From: Klebsiella pneumoniae
GTDB lineage: Bacteria > Bacteroidota > Bacteroidia > Flavobacteriales > Flavobacteriaceae
Direction: 5' to 3'
Assembly (NCBI GenBank): GCA_943325355.2
Contig: CALPPA020000161.1
Span: 1-5,092 of the forward strand
DNA: 5,092 nucleotides
Shown here: positions 1-5,092 of the stretch, one piece after another
How the letters are laid out: every line of letters begins with the position of its first letter
Position numbering within the stretch: the first letter of the stretch is position 1
The notes under the pieces: model-generated
Told to the model about the DNA's origin: nothing
The model's database searches: none
What the model saw: the letters and a program-made list of their open reading frames with translations, nothing else
Made by a program: the position numbers and the translations under genes

Positions 1-198
1 TAACTCAGAAATTGCAATTCCCAATCCATTGAAATAAGGTAAAACTTCATTCGAAATATATTCTCCACAAACTTTATGTTTTGGATATTCATTCTTTTCA
101 ATCAAAATAACTTTTAAACCAGATTTTGACAAATGTATGGCACTTGTCAAACCAGCCAAGCCACCACCAATAATTGTTACATCTGATTTTGCTTTCAT
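1..198 (-). CDS. FAD-dependent oxidoreductase, N-terminal part (truncated by window edge)
   Basis: The ATG lies at 196-198 and the frame stays open for 66 codons to the left edge, so only the N-terminus is seen. The protein begins with a short polar stretch followed by a beta strand and a dinucleotide-binding loop, GGGLAG at residues 11-16, which fits GxGxxG. An acidic residue, Glu34, ends the second strand (VILIEK, 30-35), as expected for contact with the FAD ribose. Next comes KVCGEYIS (42-49), which resembles the K-x-CGE/GxxxS block after the first Rossmann unit in the geranylgeranyl reductase and related PHBH-fold flavoproteins. Family members usually have about 370-420 residues. The substrate cannot be told from this part. 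In Flavobacteriia such genes often sit beside type III polyketide synthase and methyltransferase genes, but none is visible here. There is no Shine-Dalgarno sequence and the region before the start is A-rich, as is normal in Bacteroidota. The family call is firm; the function is open. Confidence 0.85.
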   Translation of the reverse strand, partial: MKAKSDVTIIGGGLAGLTSAIHLSKSGLKVILIEKNEYPKHKVCGEYISNEVLPYFNGLGIAISEL

Positions 199-247
199 AG
201 TTTTGCTAATTTATGAATTAATTTGACCAATCCTCTTTCGTTTTCAT

Positions 248-255
248 CAAATTTA
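248..255 (-). promoter_or_regulatory. Possible -7 element upstream of the FAD oxidoreductase gene
   Basis: On the minus strand this reads TAAATTTG, a full match to the TAnnTTTG -7 word of Bacteroidota sigma-A promoters. It lies 49 bases before the ATG at 198 and just after the terminator T-run. I find no TTG at the expected 17-23 base distance, because that region is the terminator stem. A promoter here would let the oxidoreductase be transcribed independently of ilv. Such a word is easily found by chance in AT-rich DNA, so the support is weak. Confidence 0.25.
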
Positions 256-261
256 TATAAT

Positions 262-293
262 AAAAAAGCGAGATAGAAATTCTACCTCGCTTT
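262..293 (-). terminator. Intrinsic terminator downstream of ilvC
   Basis: A near-perfect palindrome spans 265-293. Bases 265-272 pair with 286-293 and bases 274-278 pair with 280-284. In the minus-strand RNA the 273/285 position is a G-U wobble, giving a continuous stem of up to 14 pairs with a GC-rich core (GCGAG/CTCGC) and a tiny loop; on the plus strand the same position is an A/C mismatch. The minus strand then runs directly into six T residues (262-267, shared in part with the stem foot). This is a classic Rho-independent terminator for minus-strand transcription. It would end the ilv operon about 160 bases after the ilvC stop, and also any RNA that starts from the promoter at 414-441. 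The plus strand has a looser T-rich stretch after the stem (291-307), so it may work weakly in both directions, but no plus-strand gene needs it. Confidence 0.85.
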
Positions 294-315
294 ATATTTT
301 ACTTTTTTCAGGGAT

Positions 316-360
316 TACACCACTTAACCTTCTACTCTCTTTTCGGGTTAAGTGAGTGCA
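316..360 (-). other. Bulged 14-bp RNA hairpin
   Basis: In the minus-strand RNA, CACTTAACC (346-354) pairs perfectly with GGTTAAGTG (321-329). After a single bulged U (position 355), five more pairs form between TGCAC (356-360) and GTGTA (316-320), one of them G-U. The loop is 16 nt (330-345), purine-rich, and holds GAGAGTAGAA. No T-run follows, so this is not a terminator by itself. The G-U pair exists only in the minus-strand RNA, which agrees with a role in the minus-strand transcript. A 9-bp perfect core plus a 5-bp extension is unlikely to arise by chance in such a short gap. The function is unknown. Confidence 0.65.
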
Positions 361-362
361 AA

Positions 363-432
363 TGAACTGTATTTTTCTATGTTTTACTTTGTTCTAACTA
401 ATTCAATATAATACAAATATACTTACAGTTCA
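363..432. repeat. 9-bp inverted repeat, arms 52 bases apart
   Basis: The arms tgaactgta (363-371) and tacagttca (424-432) are perfect reverse complements. The right arm lies in the spacer between the two boxes of the candidate promoter. The left arm lies inside the candidate RNA, two bases from the foot of the bulged hairpin. In an ilv read-through RNA the arms could form a long-range stem stacked next to that hairpin. Alternatively, they could be two half-sites for a DNA-binding protein. Either role is inference. Confidence 0.45.
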
Positions 433-441
433 ATATCCCAA
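414..441 (-). promoter_or_regulatory. Candidate Bacteroidota-type promoter just past the ilvC stop
   Basis: Read on the minus strand, TTG (439-441) is followed by 17 bases and then TATATTTG (414-421). This matches the published Flavobacterium/Bacteroides consensus, TTG about -33 and TAnnTTTG about -7, with an allowed spacing. Transcription would start near 407-409 and run into the structured stretch that ends at the terminator. The boxes begin 11 bases past the end of ilvC, so the promoter lies wholly in non-coding DNA. I scanned for TAnnTTTG inside the ilv genes and found matches that lacked a correctly spaced TTG, which makes this pair stand out. AT-rich DNA still gives chance hits. Confidence 0.5.
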
Positions 442-451
442 TAATTTTCTA

Positions 452-1921
452 CTATCCAATTTTTTTCATTGCAGTCATCGACTCTCTCAACCAAGCTCCA
501 ATGTCTTCGATAGGATGTTGACGAATTTCATTGTTTACTGCTATCAGCACTGCATTATCAACAGCATTTGAAGTTGAAAAGGGTTTGCCAATGATGTTGG
601 TTTCAACCTTTTTCATAAACTCAGTTAATAATGGTTTGCAAGCGTGATCAAATAAATAACAACCGTATTCTGCAGTATCAGAAATTACTCGGTTCATTTC
701 GAATAATTTTTTTCTAGCTACTGTATTTGCAATCAAAGGTAACTCGTGTAAAGACTCATAATAGGCAGATTCTTCGATAATTCCTGATTCAGTCATCGTT
801 TCGAAAGCCAATTCTACACCCGCTTTTACCATTGCAATCATTAAAACGCCATTGTCAAAATACTCTTGTTCCGAAATGTGTGCTGCGGTTGGTGCTGTTT
901 TTTCAAAGTTTGTTTCTCCTGTTGCTGCTCTCCAAGTCAAAAGATTGATGTCATTGTTATCCCAATCAATCATCATATTTCTTGAGAATTCTCCAGAAAT
1001 AATATCATCTTGATGTTTTTGGAATAAAGGACGCATAATATCTTTCAATTCTTCGGCAAGTTCATAAGCTTCAATTTTTGAAGGATTGTTCAAACGATCC
1101 ATCATATTGGTGATTCCGCCGTGTTTCAAAGCCTCAGTAATTGTTTCCCAACCGTATTGAATTAATTTTGAAGCATAAGCTGGTTCGATTCCTTTTTCGA
1201 CCATTTTGTCAAAACACAAGATAGAACCTGTTTGTAACATTCCGCAAAGGATGGTTTGCTCTCCCATTAAATCTGATTTAACTTCTGCTACAAAAGAAGA
1301 ACGCAATACTCCTGCTCGATGCCCACCTGTTGCAACTGCATACGCTTTGGCTTGAGCCAAACCTTCTCCATTGGGGTCATTTTCTGGGTGAACAGCAATT
1401 AATGTTGGAACACCAAAACCTCTTTTGTATTCTTCACGAACCTCAGAACCGGGGCATTTTGGAGCACACATAATAACAGTGATGTCTTTGCGTATTTGCA
1501 TTCCTTCTTCTACGATATTAAAACCGTGAGAATAGGCTAATGTTGATCCTTCTTTCATCAAAGGCATAATAGCCGTAACTACCGCAGTATGTTGTTTGTC
1601 AGGTGTAAGGTTGCAAACTAAATCCGCTGTTGGGATTAATTCTTCATAAGTTCCCACTTTGAAACCATTGTCGGCAGCGTTCATAAAAGAAATTCTTTTT
1701 TGCGCAATCGCATCGGCACGCAAAGCGTAAGAGATATCTAAACCTGAATCTCTCATATTTAATCCTTGGTTCAAACCTTGTGCTCCGCAACCTACGATTA
1801 CTACTTTTTTCCCTTTAAGGGCGCCTATTCCATCTGCAAATTCGGATTGATCCATAAATTCGCAAACGCCTAATTGTTCTAATTGTAATCTAAGTGGTAA
1901 TGAATTGAAATAATTTGCCAT
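452..1921 (-). CDS. ilvC: Ketol-acid reductoisomerase (NADP+), class II long form
   Basis: This cytoplasmic enzyme converts 2-acetolactate or 2-aceto-2-hydroxybutyrate by a Mg2+-dependent alkyl shift and NADPH reduction into the dihydroxy acids used by IlvD. The 489 residues align without gaps in the core to E. coli IlvC (491 aa), the long class II form. The Rossmann loop GCGAQG is at 44-49. Arg68, Arg76 and Ser78 match the E. coli residues that bind the NADPH phosphate. His132 and Lys155 (in APKCPG) are present. The metal ligands Asp217 and Glu221 (in SDLMGEQ) and Glu389 and Glu393 (in YYESLHE) are present, as is Ser414. The second, duplicated helical domain, marked by [20 protein letters not shown] near 351-370, confirms the long form. 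The ATG at 1919-1921 is preceded by an A-rich run and no Shine-Dalgarno. The gene starts 16 bases after ilvN stops and is the last gene of the operon. The stop is TAG, followed by the structured gap. It appears intact and typical. Confidence 0.98.
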   Translation of the reverse strand: MANYFNSLPLRLQLEQLGVCEFMDQSEFADGIGALKGKKVVIVGCGAQGLNQGLNMRDSGLDISYALRADAIAQKRISFMNAADNGFKVGTYEELIPTADLVCNLTPDKQHTAVVTAIMPLMKEGSTLAYSHGFNIVEEGMQIRKDITVIMCAPKCPGSEVREEYKRGFGVPTLIAVHPENDPNGEGLAQAKAYAVATGGHRAGVLRSSFVAEVKSDLMGEQTILCGMLQTGSILCFDKMVEKGIEPAYASKLIQYGWETITEALKHGGITNMMDRLNNPSKIEAYELAEELKDIMRPLFQKHQDDIISGEFSRNMMIDWDNNDINLLTWRAATGETNFEKTAPTAAHISEQEYFDNGVLMIAMVKAGVELAFETMTESGIIEESAYYESLHELPLIANTVARKKLFEMNRVISDTAEYGCYLFDHACKPLLTEFMKKVETNIIGKPFSTSNAVDNAVLIAVNNEIRQHPIEDIGAWLRESMTAMKKIG

Positions 1922-1937
1922 TTTTTTATATTTAATT

Positions 1938-2465
1938 TTATGATTCTAATTCTTCTAATAAAGTAGTTACTTCCATTTTTTCCTTGGAAACTGAAATTCT
2001 TCCAGAACGTGCAAATTGCATAATTCCAAAAGGTTTTAGTTTATTGTATAAATCGTTGATTTCGGAGCGTTTTCCTGATTTTGAAATCACAAAAAAGTCT
2101 CTAGAAACTGTTACAATTTCAGAATGACTTTCTTTGATGATGTTCTGGATTTGTCTTTCATCGAATAATAAGCTGGATTCAATTTTGAAGATGGCACTTT
2201 CGAGAAAGATGGTTTCTTCGTCAATATGATAAAAAGCTTTGATGACTTCGATTTGTTTTTCGATTTGACCTACAATATTTTGTACCCATTTTTCGGTAGT
2301 TTTAACTACGATAATGAATCGAGAAACGTTTTCAATTTCCGATTCGGATACGTTTAAACTCAATATATTGATGTGTCGTTTCAAGAATATTCCCGAAATT
2401 CTATTCAATAAGCCAACGTTATTTTCTGAATAAACAGAAATAGTGAATATTTTATTTTCTTCCAT
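1938..2465 (-). CDS. ilvN: Acetolactate synthase regulatory (small) subunit
   Basis: This is the regulatory partner of the catalytic subunit encoded just upstream. It stimulates IlvB and usually carries feedback inhibition by valine. At 175 residues it has the usual length of the IlvH/IlvN family. An N-terminal ACT domain (about 6-80) has the pattern [19 protein letters not shown] and [10 protein letters not shown]-terminal ALS small-subunit domain (about 85-160) ends in the family signature ARSG (152-155). By alignment with E. coli IlvH, Asn15, Gly18 and Asn33 correspond to the valine-site residues Asn11, Gly14 and Asn29, so valine sensitivity is likely. The ATG at 2463-2465 lies 5 bases after the ilvB stop, which suggests coupled translation and balanced subunit supply; no Shine-Dalgarno is seen. 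The name ilvH would be equally fitting; ilvN is used for the single small subunit. No damage to the reading frame is seen. Confidence 0.96.
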   Translation of the reverse strand: MEENKIFTISVYSENNVGLLNRISGIFLKRHINILSLNVSESEIENVSRFIIVVKTTEKWVQNIVGQIEKQIEVIKAFYHIDEETIFLESAIFKIESSLLFDERQIQNIIKESHSEIVTVSRDFFVISKSGKRSEINDLYNKLKPFGIMQFARSGRISVSKEKMEVTTLLEELES

Positions 2466-2470
2466 AATTA

Positions 2471-4168
2471 TTAACTTAATCGCATTTCCGAAACCGATGC
2501 TCCTGTTGGAATCATAGGAAATACATTGTTTTCTTTTTCGACCATAACTTCAAGGAAATAGGATTCTTTTGAAGCCAGCATTTCAGCAACAGCGGCATCT
2601 AAATCTTCTCTTTTAGTCACTTTTTTTGATTTGATGTGATAGCCTTCGGCAATTGCCACAAAGTTAGGATTACTCATAATTGTTGAAGCATATCGGCTAT
2701 CAAAAAACAGTTCTTGCCATTGGCGAACCATTCCTAAAAACTCATTATTTAGCACGACAATTTTTACTGGAACTTTGGTTTGAAAAATAGTTCCTAATTC
2801 TTGAATGGTCATTTGAAAACCTCCATCGCCAATAATAGCTACTACTTCGCGATCGGGCTTTCCCATTTTAGCTCCAATAGCTGCGGGCAAAGCGAATCCC
2901 ATTGTTCCTAATCCTCCCGAAGTAATATTACTTTTGGTGGAATTGAATTTGGCATAGCGACAAGCAAACATTTGGTGTTGTCCCACATCGGAAACGATAA
3001 TAGCATCTCCTTTTGAGTGTTTGTTGATCATTTCCATAGTTTCACCCATAGAAATCCCTCTATTGTTTGTAGGAGCTAACTCTTCATTGATAACGGCCTC
3101 TAGTTCAACTTTGTATTTTTGCTTGAATTCGTTGTGCCAAGATTCGTGTGATTTTTTGTCGATTAATGGAATTAATGCTTGTAATGATTCTTTTACATCG
3201 GCCAAAACAGCAACTGTTGTTTTTACATTTTTATCCACTTCCGCAGGGTCGATTTCGAAGTGAATTACTTTAGCTTGTTTGGCATAGGTGGCCAAATTTC
3301 CGGTAACACGGTCGTCAAAACGCATTCCGAGTGCAATTAAAACATCGCATTCGTTGGTCAATAAATTTGGACCATAATTTCCGTGCATTCCAAGCATTCC
3401 CACATTCAAAGGATGGTCTGTTGGAAGAGCCGAAAGTCCTAAAATAGTCCAAGCTGCTGGAATTCCTGATTTTTCTATAAGTTCTTTTAATTCAGCTTCG
3501 GCTTCACTAAGAATAATTCCTTGACCAAAAATGATGTATGGTTTTTTGGCATTATTGATTAATTCTGCGGCTGCTGTAACTTTCTCCAAGTTTAAAGTTG
3601 GTTTTGGAGTGTAGCTTCTGATTCCTGTACATTTTTTATAACTATAGTCCAATTGATCAAACTGTGCATTCTTTGTGATGTCAATTAAAACTGGGCCTGG
3701 ACGACCAGATTTTGCAATAAAAAAAGCTTTGGCAATGATTTCTGGAATTTCTGAAGCTTCTGTAATTTGATAATTCCATTTGGTTACAGGAGTCGAAATC
3801 CCGATAATATCCGTTTCCTGAAAAGCATCGGAGCCCAATAAATGTTTACCTACTTGGCCTGTAATGCAAACCATTGGAGTAGAATCGATTTGAGCATCGG
3901 CAATTCCAGTCACTAAATTAGTGGCTCCTGGACCTGAAGTGGCGATAGCGACACCCACTTTTCCTGTAGCTCTTGCATATCCTTGGGCTGCGTGAGTTGC
4001 TCCTTGTTCGTGTCTTACTAAAACGTGGTGTAACTCTTCTTTAAATTTATATAATTCATCATAAACAGGCATTATGGCTCCACCGGGATAGCCGTAAATT
4101 AGGTCTACGCCTTCTTCTAGCAAACATCGTATAACGGCTTCTGCGCCTGATATTTTATTATTTTTCAT
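2471..4168 (-). CDS. ilvB: Acetolactate synthase catalytic (large) subunit
   Basis: This ThDP-, Mg2+- and FAD-dependent enzyme joins two pyruvates to 2-acetolactate, or pyruvate and 2-ketobutyrate to 2-aceto-2-hydroxybutyrate, the first common step to valine, leucine and isoleucine. The 565 residues show the three domains in order. The ThDP pyrimidine-binding domain (about 5-170) carries the catalytic Glu54 in RHEQGATHAAQGYARA and then SGPGATN (78-84). The central FAD-binding domain (about 195-330) includes GMRFDDRVTG (281-290). The ThDP diphosphate-binding domain (about 395-545) carries GDGGF (447-451) through NN (474-475) and the LGMVRQWQ stretch (478-485). The FAD-dependent acetolactate synthase family fits better than catabolic AlsS, because a regulatory subunit gene follows directly and the genes lie in an ilv operon. 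Position 107 is Gly, where plant enzymes have the herbicide-site Pro197. The ATG at 4166-4168 follows an A-rich stretch without Shine-Dalgarno. The frame is intact. Confidence 0.98.
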   Translation of the reverse strand: MKNNKISGAEAVIRCLLEEGVDLIYGYPGGAIMPVYDELYKFKEELHHVLVRHEQGATHAAQGYARATGKVGVAIATSGPGATNLVTGIADAQIDSTPMVCITGQVGKHLLGSDAFQETDIIGISTPVTKWNYQITEASEIPEIIAKAFFIAKSGRPGPVLIDITKNAQFDQLDYSYKKCTGIRSYTPKPTLNLEKVTAAAELINNAKKPYIIFGQGIILSEAEAELKELIEKSGIPAAWTILGLSALPTDHPLNVGMLGMHGNYGPNLLTNECDVLIALGMRFDDRVTGNLATYAKQAKVIHFEIDPAEVDKNVKTTVAVLADVKESLQALIPLIDKKSHESWHNEFKQKYKVELEAVINEELAPTNNRGISMGETMEMINKHSKGDAIIVSDVGQHQMFACRYAKFNSTKSNITSGGLGTMGFALPAAIGAKMGKPDREVVAIIGDGGFQMTIQELGTIFQTKVPVKIVVLNNEFLGMVRQWQELFFDSRYASTIMSNPNFVAIAEGYHIKSKKVTKREDLDAAVAEMLASKESYFLEVMVEKENNVFPMIPTGASVSEMRLS

Positions 4169-4227
4169 TATTTATTTTTTTAAAATTATGCCTATTAGCA
4201 ATTACAATTGGCATTGAATTTTGAAAT
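4169..4227 (-). other. ilvD-ilvB intercistronic gap
   Basis: This 59-base AT-rich spacer has no Shine-Dalgarno before ilvB and no T-run or strong stem on the minus strand. A weak 5-bp inverted repeat (4188-4192 with 4210-4214, 17-base loop) is present. There is no TAnnTTTG word with a spaced TTG. Nothing here argues for a break in the transcript, so ilvD and ilvB are probably co-transcribed. Confidence 0.5.
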
Positions 4228-5092
4228 TTATTTATCGGTTACACATCCTGTTGATGCGCTGGAAACGGATCTGGCATATTTAAGTAAAACTCCTTTTGTC
4301 GCTTTTAAAGCGGGTTGAACCCAAGCTGCTTTTCTTTTGGCAAATTCTTCGTCAGATATTTTAAGATTAATGGTGTTTTTGACAGCATCAATAGTAATTA
4401 AATCCCCATTTTCGATTAGTGCAATTCCACCGCCATCATAAGCTTCAGGTGTAATATGTCCCACGACAAAACCGTGAGAACCACCCGAAAATCTTCCATC
4501 GGTAATCAAGGCAACTTTATCTCCTAAACCAGCACCCATAATCGCGGAAGTTGGTTTCAGCATTTCTGGCATTCCAGGACCTCCTTTTGGTCCACAATAC
4601 CTGATGACTACCACATTACCAGGTTTAATTAAACCTTTTTCTAATCCAGGAATGACAGTAAATTCGCTTTCGAATATTATGGCAGGACCTTCAAAATATT
4701 CTCCTTCTTTACCGCTTATCTTGGCAACACAACCTTCAGAAGCTAGGTTTCCGTATAATATTTGAATATTTCCAGAAGATTTTAATGCATTTTTAATATC
4801 ATGAACAATCTCTTGACCTTCATATAAATCAGGTACAGATTCTAAATTTTCAGCAATTGTTTTCCCTGTTACAGTCATACAATCTCCGTGAATGTAACCT
4901 TCTTTCAATAAATATTTCATTAATGCAGGAATTCCGCCAACGGCATGCAAATCTTCCATCATAAATTTACCACTAGGTTTTAAATCGGCCAAAACTGGAG
5001 TTTTATCGCTAATAGCCTGAAAATCATCCAAAGTTATTTCAATGTCAACTGAATGTGCCATTGCAATTAAGTGCATCACGGCATTCGTTGAA
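4228..5092 (-). CDS. ilvD: Dihydroxy-acid dehydratase, C-terminal half (truncated by window edge)
   Basis: This Fe-S enzyme dehydrates 2,3-dihydroxy-isovalerate and 2,3-dihydroxy-3-methylvalerate to the keto acids used for valine/leucine and isoleucine. The reading frame is open to the right edge and continues beyond it. The 287 residues seen start inside the family motif GGSTNAV (STNAV visible, 5077-5091). The GTG at 5077-5079 is the valine of that motif, not a start codon. Going on are MTVTGKT (about 4861-4881), [15 protein letters not shown] with the Glu that is a probable Mg2+ ligand (4564-4566), and [11 protein letters not shown] with the Ser thought to act as base (4486-4488). The protein ends in a Cys-containing tail, GCVTDK. 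Full-length enzymes have about 560 residues, so nearly half is missing here, including the three cluster cysteines. It is the most upstream ilv gene in the window. Confidence 0.97.
   Translation of the reverse strand, partial: STNAVMHLIAMAHSVDIEITLDDFQAISDKTPVLADLKPSGKFMMEDLHAVGGIPALMKYLLKEGYIHGDCMTVTGKTIAENLESVPDLYEGQEIVHDIKNALKSSGNIQILYGNLASEGCVAKISGKEGEYFEGPAIIFESEFTVIPGLEKGLIKPGNVVVIRYCGPKGGPGMPEMLKPTSAIMGAGLGDKVALITDGRFSGGSHGFVVGHITPEAYDGGGIALIENGDLITIDAVKNTINLKISDEEFAKRKAAWVQPALKATKGVLLKYARSVSSASTGCVTDK

Larger units (their letters stand above)
262..408 (-). ncRNA. Candidate small RNA or structured leader between ilvC and the oxidoreductase gene
   Basis: No open reading frame of note is seen here. 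The stretch is bounded upstream by a promoter-like pair of boxes (414-441) and downstream by a strong terminator (262-293), and it contains a long bulged hairpin (316-360). A transcript starting about six bases after the -7 box would be roughly 145 nt long and end at the U-run. That layout is typical of a free-standing bacterial small RNA. Three other readings are possible: a processed 3' UTR fragment of the ilv mRNA, an attenuator-type leader for the oxidoreductase gene, or a 6S-like RNA. I cannot identify a known RNA family from the sequence alone. The 5' end is inferred from the promoter; the 3' end rests on the terminator and is firmer. Confidence 0.4.

Noticed and set aside
311..371. tRNA gene in the ilvC-downstream gap
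   Set aside because: Neither strand gives a cloverleaf: there is no 7-bp acceptor stem paired across about 72 bases and no T-loop TTC-type motif at the right place. The strong pairing is a single long hairpin.
199..451. CRISPR array, insertion sequence or transfer scar
   Set aside because: There are no regularly spaced direct repeats, no transposase fragment and no target-site duplication; the inverted repeats are short and explained by RNA hairpins.
734..741. TAnnTTTG word on the minus strand inside ilvC (possible internal promoter)
   Set aside because: No TTG lies 17-23 bases upstream, and the site is within conserved coding sequence. A similar lone word at 2659-2666 inside ilvB was set aside for the same reason.
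3021..3263. 80-codon open frame on the plus strand, antisense to ilvB
   Set aside because: It lies wholly inside the clearly coding ilvB gene, its translation has no recognisable domain, and it has no promoter or start signal of its own. It is a shadow of the real frame.
4188..4214. Inverted repeat in the ilvD-ilvB gap as a terminator or attenuator
   Set aside because: Only five pairs enclose a 17-base AT-rich loop and no T-run follows directly on the minus strand, so it is too weak to support a signal.
5077..5079. GTG as a possible start codon of ilvD
   Set aside because: The frame is open upstream and the residues before it (STNA) continue the conserved GGSTNAV motif, so the gene runs off the window edge and this GTG is an internal valine.

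Overview
The window is AT-rich and all of its recognisable genes lie on the minus strand. It most likely comes from a Bacteroidota bacterium, probably a Flavobacterium-like member of the Flavobacteriia. Three things support this: A-rich start regions without Shine-Dalgarno sequences, promoter-like words of the Bacteroidota type (TTG, about 17 bases, then TAnnTTTG), and the overall character of the proteins. This assignment is an inference from sequence style, not from a search.

Read from right to left in the direction of transcription, the window holds the end of a branched-chain amino acid operon. It starts with the C-terminal half of ilvD (dihydroxy-acid dehydratase, cut by the window edge). 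Then come ilvB (acetolactate synthase catalytic subunit), ilvN (its ACT-domain regulatory subunit) and ilvC (class II, long-form ketol-acid reductoisomerase). The gaps are 59, 5 and 16 bases, so a single transcript is likely. The order of action is IlvB/IlvN (condensing pyruvate or 2-ketobutyrate), IlvC (isomerise and reduce) and IlvD (dehydrate), giving the keto acids for valine, leucine and isoleucine. All catalytic residues I could place are present. IlvN keeps the residues that bind valine in E. coli IlvH, so valine feedback is likely. The operon promoter is outside the window, beyond the right edge.

Downstream of ilvC lies a 253-base stretch without a gene (199-451). It holds an ordered set of signals, all pointing along the minus strand. 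These are a good Bacteroidota-type promoter (414-441), a 9-bp long-range inverted repeat (363-371 with 424-432), a bulged 14-bp hairpin (316-360) and a strong U-tailed terminator (262-293). Together they look either like a free-standing small RNA gene of about 145 nt or like a structured leader or attenuator for the next gene. This is the most interesting part of the window.

At the left edge, 1-198 encodes the first 66 residues of an FAD-dependent oxidoreductase of the geranylgeranyl-reductase/PHBH-like type, cut by the window boundary. It is on the same strand but separated from ilv by the terminator, so it is probably a different transcription unit.
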